A DNA stretch of 64,000 nt from Zygnema cylindricum (lineage: Eukaryota > Streptophyta > Zygnematophyceae > Zygnematales > Zygnemataceae): assembly GCA_037447655.1 (NCBI GenBank), contig JBBHKE010001372.1:1-64000 (forward strand), written 5' to 3'. Below, one piece after another: positions 34,001-46,602 of the stretch. Position 1 is the stretch's first letter. Each line of letters opens with the position of its first letter. Both the position numbers and the translations under genes were made by a program. The notes beneath the pieces were generated by a model. The model searched no databases and was not told the origin of the DNA. It worked only from the letters and a program-made list of their open reading frames with translations.

Positions 34001-35980
34001 TTATTTCTAGAAATATTCAGATTAAAGATGAGTTGGATTCAGTTGATTTATTTAAATTGCCAGATCAACTGGCAAAGGATACACAAAAATATGTCATTTT
34101 TCACCATACGCAGCGCGTTTTCTTTCCACAGCCAAGTGAGAATGCTGTTCCTTTAGTCCAGGTTGTGCCTTCACAAGATGTTTTACCATGAGTTCCGACT
34201 AAGACGGAACGAACTATTACACCGGCCCAACAACGACAGGTTGTAGCTCAGACGAGGCAGTCTAATTCGAGGTTGCGAACGATTTCAGCCTCATAATTTC
34301 CGGGGGGAAAGAGATCTAGCTGCCGTCTGCAAGCAAGCTCTCACTTTGCTTTTTCTGCTGCTACAGATGAGCGTTTAACAATTCAGGAGGCCTTTGCATC
34401 ACCTTAAAGAAATCAGTGGATCGAGGCGGCAAATGATGAAATGAAGTCTATTATAGAGGCACAGACATGGGAGCTGGTGGATCTTCCTCCGTGCATAAAA
34501 GCCATCGGCAGCAAATGGGTGTTCAAGGTGAAGCTGAACCCGGACAACACCATCGAAAGGTATAAGGCCAGACTAGTGGCCAACGGGTATAATCAAAAAA
34601 AAGGTATTGACTTTGAGGAAACCTTCTCTCCAGTTGTCAGATTTCCCCACTGTCAGAATTCTGCTAAGTCTAGCGGCTATAGAGAATATCGAAATACATC
34701 AAATGGATGTTAAAACCGCCTTCTTGCATGGAGAGTTGAAGAAACCATTTATATGAAACAACCTGAAATGTATGTTGAAAAGGGAAAGGAAGAATTAGTG
34801 TGTAAATTGATGAAATCTTTGTATGGCCTAAAACAAGCCCCGCGACAGTGGAATTTGAAGTTAGATGAGTTTTTGACTGGGCTAGGTTTTAAAAGAATAG
34901 CTCTGATCATTTTGTATATGTCTTACAACAGGAGGATGGGATGCTATGCATTGGTGTATATGTGGATGACTTATTATTAATAAGTAAGTTAATGGATGAA
35001 ATAAACCGCATTAAAGCGACTTTATGGTCTAGATTCGAGATGAAGGACCTCGGTGAGGCCAAGTATATCTAAAGAATACAAGTACAAAGAGACATAAACA
35101 AAAGACTGATTATGTTGACTCAGAAAGAAACAATAGGTAATATGGGTGAAAGATTTGAAACGAAAGATGTAAAGGGTTATATAACTTCCATGGAATTCAG
35201 GCAGAAATTGGAAAGAGTTGATTCAAACTCAGGCATAATGGTTAGTGAGAGTGTAGATTCAGCGGAGGAGGAGTTTATGGCTTCAAAGCCATATAGACAG
35301 GTAGTTGGATGTCTTATATATTTTACGAAGTGCACGAGACCTGATATCGCAGCAGTTGTAGGGGTCTTGAGTAGAAGTCTGCAAAATCCTGCTTTCGGTC
35401 TTGTGTAGAAGTCAGCAAAATCCTAAAAAAGCAGGCTGGGAAGCACCAAAAAGGGTGTTGAGATATCTTGCAAGTACTCAAAACCTTAAGCTTGTACTAG
35501 GAGGAAGAGAAGTGAAAATACAGACGTGGAGCGACGCTAGCTATGGGGACATGCCAAGCCGGAAATCTACAACCGGTTTTGTTTTTAAGATTGGAGATGG
35601 AACTTACTGCTGGAGTAGCATACTACAAAAGGTTATAGCTCAATCCACAATGGAGTCACAATACATGGCAGCAACTTCCGCCCTTAAGAAGCTCTTATGG
35701 GTTAAGTCTATTTTACAAGAACTTGGGTATATGCAAACAGGTCATTAGTCTATCTGGTGTGACAACCAGGCAGTAATTACCATTGCCTCTAACCTCAATC
35801 ATCATTTTGAAGGCAAACACATGGATGTTAGATCACACTTTATCAGAGAAAAAGTGCTTGCAAAAGTGATTAAATAGTGTTATTTACCGGATGAGGAGAT
35901 GGTGGCTGACATGTTCACCAAAGCCCTTCTTGCTCCTAAGTTGCAGTTTTGCAGAGAAGCCATTGGACTAAGTAAGTAAC
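31078..35980 (+). pseudogene. gag-pol of copia element 1, interrupted
   Basis: Gag begins at the ATG 31078 and has stops at about 31190 and 31243. The longest open part is 31294-32391, with the UBN2-like gag body, a CFYCSKKGHGYRYC zinc knuckle (about 31825) and the protease motif WIMDTGASAHMC (about 32078). Gag-pre-integrase is at 32410-32740 and the integrase core (SDNGGEY, YTPEQNGVSERLNRT) at 33469-33933. RT follows ([40 protein letters not shown]) at 34441-34990, then RNase H (WSDASYGDMPSRKSTTG) at 35510-35950. At least five stops or shifts separate these parts. Confidence 0.85.
32745..33415 (+). mobile_element. Insertion inside the integrase region of copia element 1
   Basis: The copia reading (HYMVT..) breaks at about 32740 and resumes at about 33430 (FTDDYSR..). 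The roughly 670 bases between do not match copia pol. They end in a proline/serine-rich reading frame (about 33270-33430, PAGSAPIRPSAPPTPPRT) that looks like the start of a gag-like protein behind a leader. It could be a recombined LTR and leader of another retroelement. Confidence 0.55.
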
Positions 35981-36005
35981 CGAGTCTAAAGCTTTAAGGG
36001 AGGGT

Positions 36006-36920
36006 TGTAATTGGAAATCTTTATTTCAGTGGATAGGGCTATGAGAAGAGACTTAAATAACTTCGAATATTTTATAAGTAGTTTGCTGTAGTACTTACCT
36101 TAGGTAGTATTACAGTAGCAAAAGTACAATGGAGTGTATTGTACTTTTACGGGACGCCCGTCGGCAAGAGAGACGTTTTCAAGTTTTACCTAGTGGCGCC
36201 GACAGTCAGTTACACGCGTGACGCAGGAGACGATTGGATTCACCGGATCAGACGAACGGAATCTGAACCGGTTATTCCGAAAATATATGGTACGGTTCGA
36301 TGCTATGATCATTGATTGAATTCGTGCCAACCGACGCGATTCACCTAGGACCACAAGCTAGATTCACTTGGGACCACAAGTGACAAAACACTCAGATACA
36401 CGTATCGGCAAGAGAAGTAAATGTAGGTATTCCGGAGTTGCGCCGACATCCACATACGCGTGTCAAAAATCATACGGTCGTTTTCGGTGAATCTGACGAG
36501 CGGAGACCGGGCCAGACATCTGGGAGTGTACCATACGTAATCAAAGGAATATCGTTGATACAAGACATATTTGACGGACGCCATTAAAGCGGGGACCACA
36601 ATGACTGAGTGCGCCGTACGCACATACGACGTTCGTACCATCGAATCAACATTCATCTGGACTTTTGCGGTTGATGCTAACTAAGCATCGGCAACATCAA
36701 TTATATGGATAATATCTGTAAATAGTTGGAAAACAATAAGTTAACGTTTAGTGAATTAATTAATAGTGTTACAGTGTTCATTTAGCGGCATGTAGTAATT
36801 AGGGTTTTGGAGGTACTCACGGTACAGTAAAGTACAGACTGGATACTTTGTCGTAAGTCACGATAGTACTTTAGTACAGTCACCCGAATCACTGTAGACG
36901 AGTAGATACTCACTGTGAGT
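36006..36920 (+). repeat. 3' LTR of copia element 1
   Basis: Begins TGTAATTGGAAATC after the polypurine tract and matches the 5' LTR throughout with many differences. It runs without interruption into a second copia leader. Confidence 0.6.
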
Positions 36921-37237
36921 ATATAGTCTAGGACTTAGTCAAATTTGTATTATCCAGTTTTGGGTTTATGACATTTTTAGGGTAGTTTTTGGAAAACCTC
37001 CAGGAGTCATATCTTATATTTTACCAAGTCATTTAGGTTGCAATTTTGAGAATTGTTTGTTTACTCTATTTTGTATCATTGTGAGAAATTTGAGGCATAT
37101 TGGCCATTTGAGTCATATTTTGTGTGAGCTGAAACTGGTTGTTGAGTAGGTACTTGATAGTTTCTGCCGTTTTCCATGTCTACTTCCACTACTACTCCTG
37201 GTCCTCCTCCTGCAACGGTTGTTGTAGAACGACAATA
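36921..37237 (+). mobile_element. Truncated leader and gag start of a tandem copia copy
   Basis: After the 3' LTR the sequence continues with the same leader that follows the 5' LTR at 30830-31077. It then has the same gag start (ATG at about 37177, atgtctacttccactactac) and stops abruptly at about 37237. Two tandem elements therefore once shared this LTR; the second was cut off at its gag start. Confidence 0.65.
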
Positions 37238-37327
37238 CTATGCTACAACAAAGTACCGAAAGAGTACGCTACTGTAGCGTGAGTAAGTATAAGACCTATT
37301 TGGCTTCTAAACAAAAATATGATTAAA

Positions 37328-37852
37328 TAAACACTAAATTCTAATACGCTACGCTACAAATTTATGTGTTTCAGATATACGGATAGTCTCATGTACAGTA
37401 GTGTTCCACGTGCTTAGTCAGCAGTTGATGCAAACAATCAACGGATTGTTGATCAAGTGGTCTATATCAATTTAGTTCGTACAAAGTGATGAGTCACTTT
37501 GTAGTCTCAAGTGTTCGCGTCCGTTGACCCGATTCTAATCAATAGTCGACGTAAATTGTAGTGACACAATTTTACCAGATAATCGGGTAAGTCTCTGTCC
37601 ATCTGATTCTTCAAATGTATTCGTTCGATGTATGCCGCGTGTGAAAGAGCGTCGGCGCCTTTATATAAAATCTGTATGATGTTCTTTTGCCGACGCGTGT
37701 CCCTGCTGAAGTACAATACACTCAAAGTACTTTTGCTACCGTCATACTAAATAAGGTAAGTTTTACAGTTTTCTTAGACCAAAAATATTCTAAGTCTTTA
37801 GACTCTCCTCACAACCCTATTTACTGAGTATGAAGATTGCCTAATTTCAACA
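37328..37852 (-). repeat. 3' LTR of copia element 2
   Basis: Starts TGTTGAAATTAGGCAATC on the minus strand after the polypurine tract. Similarity to the 5' LTR ends near 37328, beyond which lies junction sequence of unclear origin (37238-37327). Confidence 0.7.
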
Positions 37853-37899
37853 CTCCCCTAAATCTTTAGACTTAGTTACTCACTTAACCCAATATAATT

Positions 37900-40800
37900 T
37901 CTGCAATACTGCACCTTAGGAGCAAGAGGAGTTTAAGTCAGCATATCAACCACCATCTTTTTATCAGCTAAATAACTCATTTTTATCACACTTCCAATCA
38001 CAATTTCTCTCACAAAGTGTAGCCTGACGCCTAAGATATATTTGACCTCACCGAGGTCTTTTATTTCAAACCTAGATCGCAAAGCTGTTGAATACGGTTT
38101 ATTTCATCTATGAATTTACTTATTAGTAAAAGATCATCCACATGTACAGCGATATAAAGAATCCCATGCTCCCTTTGGAAAACTTATACGAAATGATGTG
38201 AGCTAATTCTTTTGAAACCTAGACTAGTAAGAAACTCATCTAGCTTCAGATTCTATTGTCTAAAGGCTTTTTTTAGCCCATATAGAGATTTTATCAATTT
38301 ACAAACTATTTTTCCTTCTTTTTTTCCTCATACATTTTAGGTTGCTGCATATAAATAGTTTCCTCTAACTCTCCATGCAAAAAGGCAGTCTTAACGTCCA
38401 TTCGATGTATTTCTATGTTCTCTATAGCAGCTAAATTCAACAAAATTTTGACAATAAGAAACCTGACAACTGTGGAAAAGGTTTCCTCAAAGTCAATACT
38501 TTTTTTTTGGTTATACTTTTTGGCCACAAGTCTGGCCTTATTCCTTTCAATAGTGCTGTGCGAATTCAATTTGAATTTAAAAACCCATTTGCTTCCACTG
38601 GCTTTCTCCCGGGCGTTGATCCACCAGCTCCCATGTTATCCTCTATGATAATTCATCTCAACGTTGACCGCCTATATTCCGTTGATTTCTCGGTGATGAA
38701 GTCCTTCGATGGTCATCGTCCCTGATGGTTGAAAAAAACAAGTTACAACCAGCTTGCAGACGGCTGCTAGATCTCCTTCCTCTCAAAAATCTGGAGGCTG
38801 AAATGGTTGGCATCCTTTTATTTTTTGGAGCTGAAACTACTACAGGATCCGAAGGTGTAGTAGCTTGGTCCTTCAGAGTGTGATGCTGTTGGGAGGCATC
38901 CGTAGTAAGAACAAGCGGTGTAGTAGCAAGAGGTGTGCTAATTGGAGGGGGTTGCACCGGAAAATACACTTGTTGTTGATGCTGAAAAATGGCATATTTC
39001 TGTTAATGACTTTTCGTTGGGGCATTTGTTACTTTGAATAGATCAACTGAGTCCTGTTCATCTTTAAATCTGAATATTCGGAGACACAACAATTTTTTGT
39101 TTTAGGACATATACTCTACACCCCTTTGCATTATCATCATAACCCATGTGAATTCTTTATAAGCTTTTGGCTTCCATTTTCCACATATCTGGTGAGTTAT
39201 GTAAAATAAAACACTTACTTTTAAAAACTTTAAAGTGACTAACATCTCGTTTCTTTCTTGTCCACAACTCATAAGGTGTAGAACTTACAGATGTGGATGT
39301 AATTCTATTCTTTATATAGGCTTCACAGTTTAGTGTTTCACCCCAGAATTTTAGATCTATACCTTTGTTTACAAGCATAGACATAACACTCTCTGTCACT
39401 ATCCTGTTCAGTCTTTAAGAAACTCCATTGTGTTTTGGAGTATATGGGATTGTCAGATTGTGACTTATACCTTTTTCAAGGAGAAAATGCTTAAACTCGT
39501 TATAGGTGTATTCACCTCCATTATCGGATATGAATGCCAAGATTGGAACACCGTGTAGTTTCTCCGCCAAGCCCTTGTAGTGCTTGAAGTGAGTGAACAC
39601 TTCACTTTTGTTCTTCATAAAATAAACTTTGATGTACTTGGAGAAATCATGAGTAAATGTGACCATATATTGGACTCGTCAAGCCGATGCTACTTGGGAT
39701 AGTCCGAGGATATCCGAATGAATGAGCTAGAGAATCTTTTCTTATATGTTTTTTGACTCTTGTGGAAATGGCAATTTATGAATCTTGCCTAGGGAGCGGC
39801 CATCACATGTTTTCACAGACTGAGATGTGAGAGATACACTTTTAACTTTCCCAACATTCACCATTTTTTTCAGACTCTCATAATTAATATGGCCTAACCT
39901 TTCATGCCATAATTCATTCTCAAATGACACACTGGATTACAAAACATCTTTCTCTTTGCATTCAACCATGTACATCTTGTACATCTTAGTGGAATCTCTA
40001 GTTTCTTTTACTGCTATATTGCGTAGCTTAGAAACAATTTGTCTCCCCCCTTTAAGGTTGACCTCAAAACCTTGACTCTCTACCAAAGAAGTAAAACAGA
40101 GTTTCTATTTAAAATCTAGAACATATAAAACATTGTGGAGGGTTCTTTCTACTGTCTTCCCCCCCACATCTACCATTAGAGATACAGCACCGTGGGCTGA
40201 AAAATGGACACTCATGCCACAGGCATAGTAGATATTTTTCGGAGGAGTCTGTTTTTGATTTGTAAAAATAGCCTTGTTCCAGCATATGTGGGCCGATGCC
40301 CCGGTGTCTATGATCCATTCACCGTCTTTGGGACCCTCTATTGTTGCCGCCATAGAAAATAACTCCGCCTCCTCTTGCTCATTGAAGCCCAAAGATGAAT
40401 TTGCGTCATTGGCCAAAGCTAAAAAAGTATATTTCCTCGTGAGGGATTGCCAGAAAAGCCGTGGTGAAACTGGCTTTGTTGCCATCCAGTCCTATATAAA
40501 GCAGTTTGATTTGCCTTTTTAAGTTTAGGAAAGTACCCGTATCCATGTCTTTTCTCATAGCAATAAAAAACAAGCATTAGAAAGTTGCCTATTTGGCCTC
40601 TGTCTGCCTTGGTTAAACTGGTTGTGATTCTGGTTAAATTGGTTCTTATTTTGGTTTAACTTATTTATATTCTCGTTAAACTGATTTTTCCTCTCAAAAT
40701 TTGTATTAAAAGCCTCTACTTTCTTTTCTCTATAAAATACCTTTCTTGTAGACTCTTCTTCCAATATAAGATTGTAAGCTAACTGAAATGTCCAACTAGA

Positions 40801-41502
40801 CTTATCATGACCTTTTAAATATGTAGACACTCCCTTCATAGCAATAGTGAAACTTGTTATAAGCAAGGCTGCTTGCTGAAACTTTGGAAGAGTTCCACCA
40901 GCTGACAAGTGTGCATCAATGAGTTCACGAAACTTATCGTAATACTCCGCCAGAAATCCCCCCGAGTATTTGTAGTCACAGATTCGTCCAGCTACCAAAA
41001 GCTACCAGCTGAGAAGTGTGCATCAATGAGTTCACAAAACTTATCGTAATACTCCGCCATAAATCCCCCCGAGTATTTGTAGTCCCAGATTTGTCCAGCT
41101 ACCAAAAGTTACCAAGAGCTCCTCCTAAAGTTACCAAGAGCTCCTCCTGGACATTCACCTTTTCATGAGAAGTTTCCAGGGAAGTCCAAATTTCGCCCGC
41201 CTTCTTCATCGTTAGCCGAGACATAACAAGATTTTCTAAAATGTAAAGAATCAAATTGTTTCGAGCAAGGGAGTTCTTCTTCGCCCATTTCGGATTCGTT
41301 TCAGCAAGAGAGCCATCCAAGACTGTTCTTGCTATCCAAGACTCCTAACAAGTCTGCAATTTCAAAAGAGGATTCGACTATAGGTGCCCAGTAGGCATAC
41401 TTTTGGGCAATGAAAATAAGAATTGTGGACGAAAGGCCCATATCCTATTGTTCTACAACCACAGTTGTAGGAGAAGAACCAACAGGTGTCTTAGATGTAG
41501 AC
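37900..41502 (-). pseudogene. gag-pol of copia element 2, RNase H deleted
   Basis: The gag start is at about 41502. A stretch of roughly 100 bases is duplicated in tandem within gag (about 40901-41106). The zinc knuckle near 40530-40570 has a frameshift and its last cysteine is Phe (HGYGYFPK). Protease WIIDTGASAHIC is at about 40300, gag-pre-integrase at 39742-39930, integrase SDNGGEYTYNEF at about 39510-39540, and RT at 38306-38569. The HVDDLLLIS motif lies at about 38125-38150. Reading then passes from VKYILGVRL straight into the C-terminal VREIVIGSVIK..VDMLT region, so the RNase H catalytic region is missing. Confidence 0.8.
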
Positions 41503-41787
41503 ATAGATTTGTTTAAGCTACCATAAATCCAATCAAACAACCAATTTTGATACAACACGTAGTAACCCAAGTGTCTAAATAGCACGTAAATTCACACTTA
41601 AACAGTATCACATATAGTCTATCAATTCTCAAAATTGGAGCCTAATTGACTTAGTAAACTATAAGATATAACACTTGGAAGTTTCCCAAAAGCTGTCATT
41701 TGGAGAGTTAGATCTCAATACTGGATATTACAATTTTGGCTAAGTCCTAAATTTTATACTCACAGAGTGTATCTACTAAAAGCTAAA

Positions 41788-42312
41788 AAAACACTAAATT
41801 CTAATATGCTACGCTACAAATTAATGTGTTTCAGATATACGGATAGTCTCCCGTACAGTAGTGTTCTACGTGCTTAGTCAGTAGTAGATGCAAACGTCCA
41901 ACCGACTGTTGATCAATTGGTCTATGTCACCTGAGTTCGTACAAAGTGACGAGTCACTTTGTAGTCCCAAGTGAATTGCGTCCGTTGACCCAATTCAAAT
42001 CAATGGTTGACGTAAAATATAGTGACACAATTTTCCCAGATAATCGGGTAAGTCTACGTCCGTCCGATTTTTCAAATGTATTTGTTTGATGTATGCCGTG
42101 TGTGAAAGTGCGTCGATGCCTTTACATAATCATGTATGATGTTCTTTTGCCGACGCGTGTCCTTGCAGAAGTATAATATACTCAAAGTACTTAAGCTAAT
42201 GACATTCTAAATAATGTAAGTTTTATAGTTTTCTTAGACCAAAATTATTCCAAGTCCTTAGACTCTCCTCATAACCCTGTTTACTGAGTATGAAAATTTC
42301 CTAATTTCAACA
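41788..42312 (-). repeat. 5' LTR of copia element 2
   Basis: Pairs with 37328-37852 over its full length. The two are similar but clearly diverged. Confidence 0.7.
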
Positions 42313-44423
42313 GGAACTGTTGTATCCGTACGTGGCCGTCGAGAAGTAGGAGGAGGAGGAGGAGGAGGAGGTCGATTATCCTGGACAAGTGGAACAGCCA
42401 GAGTATCTAGAGTATGATTAGGAGATGTTTCGCTACCGACAGATGAGGAAGAGGTGGTGGAAGAGGTAAAAGGAACATTGTCAAAATTTACTTTTTCTTA
42501 GATTTTGGTATAGTTCTCAAAATCTGTCATGCCAAAAACATCCACCGATTGACTCTTTTCCTTAACTTAAATATTCCTAGCAATTTGAAGATTTTTCCTA
42601 TCTGTATTATATACTCTATAGCCTACGGATTCATCATCATATCCCATAAAAAGTTTGGGAACCGATTTTGGACTAAGTTTGGAAATAGGAAGATTATCCA
42701 AAATAAAACATTTACTACCAAAAACCCAAAAGTGACTAACATTAGGCTTTCTTCCGGTCCACACTTCATATGGTGTTTTCGCTTCCACAGTGCGAGTTTC
42801 TATTCTATTTCTAATATATGAAGCACAAGAGAGGGCCTCACCTCAAAATTTGTAATCTATCCCTTTATCTAACAAAATAGATTTTGCACTTTCCCTTAGA
42901 GTTCGTTTGAGTCTTTCTACTACTCCATTTTGCTCCCTAGAATAGGGAATTGTAAATTGCCAAGAAATGTCGTTTTTTTTTAAATGGTCCGAGAATGCAT
43001 GAGAAATATATTCCCCTCCGTTGTCGGACCGAAGGGAGAGGATCGGTTTCCCATGAACCTTTTCCGCCCACACCCGAAAATACTTGAAGTGAGTGAGCAC
43101 TTCACTCTTCTTTTTCATAATATAAACCTCGTTGTTTCTTGAGAAATCATTGGTAAAAGTGATCAAAAACCGGCAGCCATTGAGTGAAGGGACTTTTGAC
43201 AGTGCCCACACATCCGAATGAATAATTTGCAGCAAATCCGTCGCTCGGTTATCCGCGGTCTGAGGTAGAGGCAGCTTATGAAGCTTTCCCAAAACACACC
43301 CATCACATACATGAGAGTCTTTTTGTCCTAATTTAACACCATCTGTCATATTTTGTTTTACCATTTTATCAAGCCTCTCATGATGAACATGATCGAGCCT
43401 CTTATGCCACAAAATATTTTCCGGAAGGACACTGGAGTATGCAAAGTAAATTTCATTAGCCAGGTTCATCTGGTACAACAAGTTTGGGCCTCTAGTTCCT
43501 TTCCATCTTTGCTTACTACCTTTTTCCCATTATTTTGTAAAATTTCAAAACCTTTCATTTCGGCCACCAAAGTGGAAAACATTTTTTTCTTAAACTTTGG
43601 AATATCGAAAACATCATGTAATGTCTTGGAGTAAGGGTTTTGAAGTAAGCCCGGTTGCCGCACATGTGGGAAGAGCATTTGGAGTCCATAATCCACCTGT
43701 TCTCTTGAGGTCCCTCCATGAGATCCTTTGCAAGTGCAAAGAACTCATCATCGTCCAATTGCAAAAATCTGACCATGTCGTCCTTTTCCTCCGTTGGTTC
43801 GTCTTGTTAGTCTTATCGGTTGCAAAAAACGCCGCATTTTTAACCGGTTGTTTTGATATCGACACTTTTGATGGTGAATCCTCCAATCGCACTTTCTTTC
43901 CCAAACGATAAATTCTTGTATCACACGCTTTTATAAATGTCGGACACTGCCGGAAAACATGACCTTGACCAAAGCAATAGACACACCTATCATATTGCCT
44001 ATAATTCGGATGAGGGGTAAAGCTCTAATTTACGGAGAATCCAGCCGGCTTATATGCCTGAGCAATGTAAGCTAAAGCTGACTGTTGACCATTTAAGGCA
44101 ATCTGAGTGGCCTCTTCCTCTGAGATATAAGCTTGAGTTATAACTATATTCTATTTACTTTTCTGCAACCTCTTTAGCTGTTCCGCGGCTCCTTTATATT
44201 CAGAAGGAAGCCATCTCATTAAAATCATAACTTGATGATAGGGAGGAAAACTCCCTCCCGCAACTCGCATTTTCCGACAATAGAAGTTTCAAGCCATTAC
44301 AATATGAGTTCATACCACCCCTGTTATATTTATAGTCCTAAATTTTGCCAGCAGTTATAACCTCATTTGGCTCACTAGTTAGGACATAAGATTCCCTCAA
44401 AACCTTCTTTAATTCGAGGCCGT

Positions 44424-44492
<69 letters not shown>

Positions 44493-45405
44493 ATCTTCAG
44501 ATCTTCTAACAAGATTAATTTTAGAACATACAATGCATCCTCATTTCTTTTCAAAATCTGGATCCGTATCCGGAAGAATACTCGAAACCACATCATATAA
44601 TTTTACTTGTTTCACATAAGACTTAGTCAAATCTGCCCAATATATATAATTTTTCCCATTAAACACCGCGATCCGTGAGGGTGGGCCCGTGAATTATGAC
44701 TTGAGACAACCGGTGCCCCAGAAGAAGAAGAAGGACCAGCAATTCCCATGATATTCAATATACAAAGAGGAAACTCTCACGAAAATCCACAAAAGACCAA
44801 CTTCACAATGAAGCTTCAAGCAAAGCAGATATACCCTAGGTGTGCAAATTTTCCACAATATAGATTAAACAACAAAGACACCACATGCATAATTTCACAA
44901 GGTTATGCCTAAATATCACAATGATCTTGTAATTCAAAAACCTACAAAAACTGCTTTGCAGTTTTTCCATAAAAGGAATTCCTAACTCCAAAAATATTCT
45001 AAGTCCTACAATACAAGTGAACATATAGTTGATTACGCTGTACAACAATTAATGTGGGCGACCGGTACCATAAAATTTATAAAAAAAAAAATCCCGCCAT
45101 TCTTTCATCATCGAAGATGAACTTCCAAGTGTAAATCCATTCTTTCATCACCGAAGATGAACTTCGAAGTGTAAATCTAGTCCCCAAATGAAATTGTACT
45201 TTGTCATCCGGAACAAACAATCTTGACATCCTCACGGACCTACAAGTGTACATGGAGTGTAGCGAATCTGTGTGCTCCCTTTGGAGTTACATACAACACT
45301 AAATCCTATCAATGATTATTCATCCTATACACAAAAATGACTAAGTTCGGAATCTCTTTCTCACACACGAGATATAGAGAGGACTAAAGGTTTCCAAAAA
45401 CAACA
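42313..45405 (-). mobile_element. Ty1/copia LTR retrotransposon 3, 3' part lost
   Basis: A different lineage from elements 1 and 2. The 5' LTR starts at 45405 (TGTTGTTTTTGGAAACC), directly beside the CT tract. Gag starts at about 44749 (MGIAGPSSSSGAPVVSSH) but shifts frame soon after. A CVYCFGQGHVFRQCP zinc knuckle lies at about 43945-43990 and a protease-like NRWIMDSKCSSHMCGN at about 43690. Gag-pre-integrase and integrase (LWHKRLDHVHHERLDK, SDNGGEYISHAF, TIPYSREQNGVVERLKR) are at 43481-42843, and the integrase C-terminus at 42788-42567. A proline run encoded by (GGA)n follows and sequence stops at the LTR of element 2. RT and RNase H are absent. Confidence 0.8.
44429..44489. repeat. (AT)n microsatellite
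   Basis: About 30 uninterrupted AT units inside the gag region of copia element 3. Confidence 0.95.
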
Positions 45406-46602
45406 CCCCTCCCCCTCCCTCTCCCCTCCGCTTTCCCTCCCTCTCCATCTCCATCTCCCTCTCCCCTTCGCTTTCCCTCCCTCTCCCTCTCCCTCCCCCT
45501 CCCCCTCCCCCTCCCTCTACCCCCCCCCCTCCCCTTCCCCCTCCCCCTTCCCCTCCCCCTCCCCCTCCCTCTTCCTCTCCCTCTCCCTCTCCCTATCCCT
45601 CTCCCTCTCCCTCTACCTCTCCCTCTACCTCTCCCTCTCCTCTCTCCCTCTCCCTCTCCCTATCCCTCTCCCTCTTCCCCTCCCTCTGCATCTCCCTCTC
45701 CCTCTCTCTCTCCCTCTCCCTCTCCCTATCCCTCTCCCTCTCCCTCTACCTCTCCCTCTCATTCTCCCTTTCCCTCTCCCTCTCCCTCTCCCACTCCTTT
45801 TCCACTCTCTCTTCTTTTTCCTCTCCCCCTCCCCCTCCCCTTTCCTCTCCCCCTCCCTCTCCCCCTCCCTCTCCCCCTCCCTCTCCCCCTCCCCCTTCCC
45901 CTCCCTCTCCCTCTCCCCGTCCATCTCCCTCTCCCCCTCTCTCCCCTTCCCCCCCATCCCCCCCCCTCCCCCCCCTCCCCCCCCTCCCCCCTCTCCCCCC
46001 CCTCCCCCTCCCCCTCCCCCTTCCCCTCCCCCTCCCCCTCCCCCTCCCCCTCCCCCTCTCCCCCCCCCCGCCCCCCTCTCCCCCCCCCTCCCCCTCCCCC
46101 TCCCCCTCTCCCTCCCCCCTCCCCCTCTCCCTCTCCCTCCCCCTCTCCCTCTCCCTCTCCCTCTTCTTCTCCCTCTCCCTCTTCCCTCTCCCTCTCCCTC
46201 TGACCGTCCCCGTCCCTCTGACCGTCCCCGTCCCCATCCCTCTCCCCCTCCCCCTTCCCCTCCCCCTTCCTCTCCCTCTCCCCCTCCCTCCTCCCCTCCC
46301 CCCCCTCCCCCCTCTCCCCCCCTCCCCCCCTCCCCCCCCTCCCCCTCCCCCCCCTCCCCCTCCTCCTCCCCCTCCCCCTCCCCCTCCCCCTCCCCCTCCC
46401 CCTCCCCCTCCCCCTCCCCCCCTCTCCCTCCCCTCCCCCTCCCCCTCCCCCTCCCCCTCCCCCTCCCCCTCCCCCTCCCCCTCCCCCTCCCCCTCCCTTG
46501 GGAGAAGGAGTGGGAGAGGGAGATGGAGAGGGAGATGGAGAGGGAGATGGAGAGGGAGAGTGAGAGGGAGAGTCACAGAGAGTGAGAGAGAAAGTGAGAG
46601 AC
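45406..46602. repeat. 1.2-kb CT tract that flips to GA at its right end
   Basis: From 45406 to about 46498 the plus strand is almost pure C and T, built of ccctct, ccccct and longer C runs. At 46499-46602 it switches to G and A (gggagatggaga units). The minus strand is therefore extremely G-rich, with many GGG and GGGG runs. The tract begins at the first base outside the LTR of copia element 3. Long Gly/Glu/Arg frames on the minus strand are artefacts of the repeat. Confidence 0.95.

Larger units (their letters stand above)
30120..36920 (+). mobile_element. Ty1/copia LTR retrotransposon 1, decayed
   Basis: The 5' LTR starts at 30120 (TGTTGAGATTTGAAATC) and the 3' LTR at 36006, just after a polypurine tract (aagggaggg). 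LTR right borders are not sharp, roughly 30830 and 36920. Domain order is gag, protease, integrase, RT, RNase H, which is the copia order. Several stops and frame breaks, plus a 670-base insertion in the integrase region, show it is inactive as it stands. The LTRs are clearly diverged from each other, so the insertion is old. Confidence 0.85.
37328..42312 (-). mobile_element. Ty1/copia LTR retrotransposon 2, internally deleted
   Basis: Opposite orientation to element 1 and related to it. The 5' LTR starts at 42312 and the 3' LTR at 37852 (both TGTTGAAATTAGG). The alignable LTR part is about 525 bases on each side (41788-42312 and 37328-37852). The polypurine tract ATTTAGGGGAG precedes the 3' LTR. 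Gag-pol between them is broken in many places and lacks RNase H. Confidence 0.85.

Noticed and set aside
36345-36656. Minus-strand 103-residue frame
   Set aside because: Lies wholly inside a copia LTR.
45625-46576. Long Gly/Glu/Arg open frames on the minus strand
   Set aside because: They are translations of the CT/GA repeat; no start context, introns or domains.
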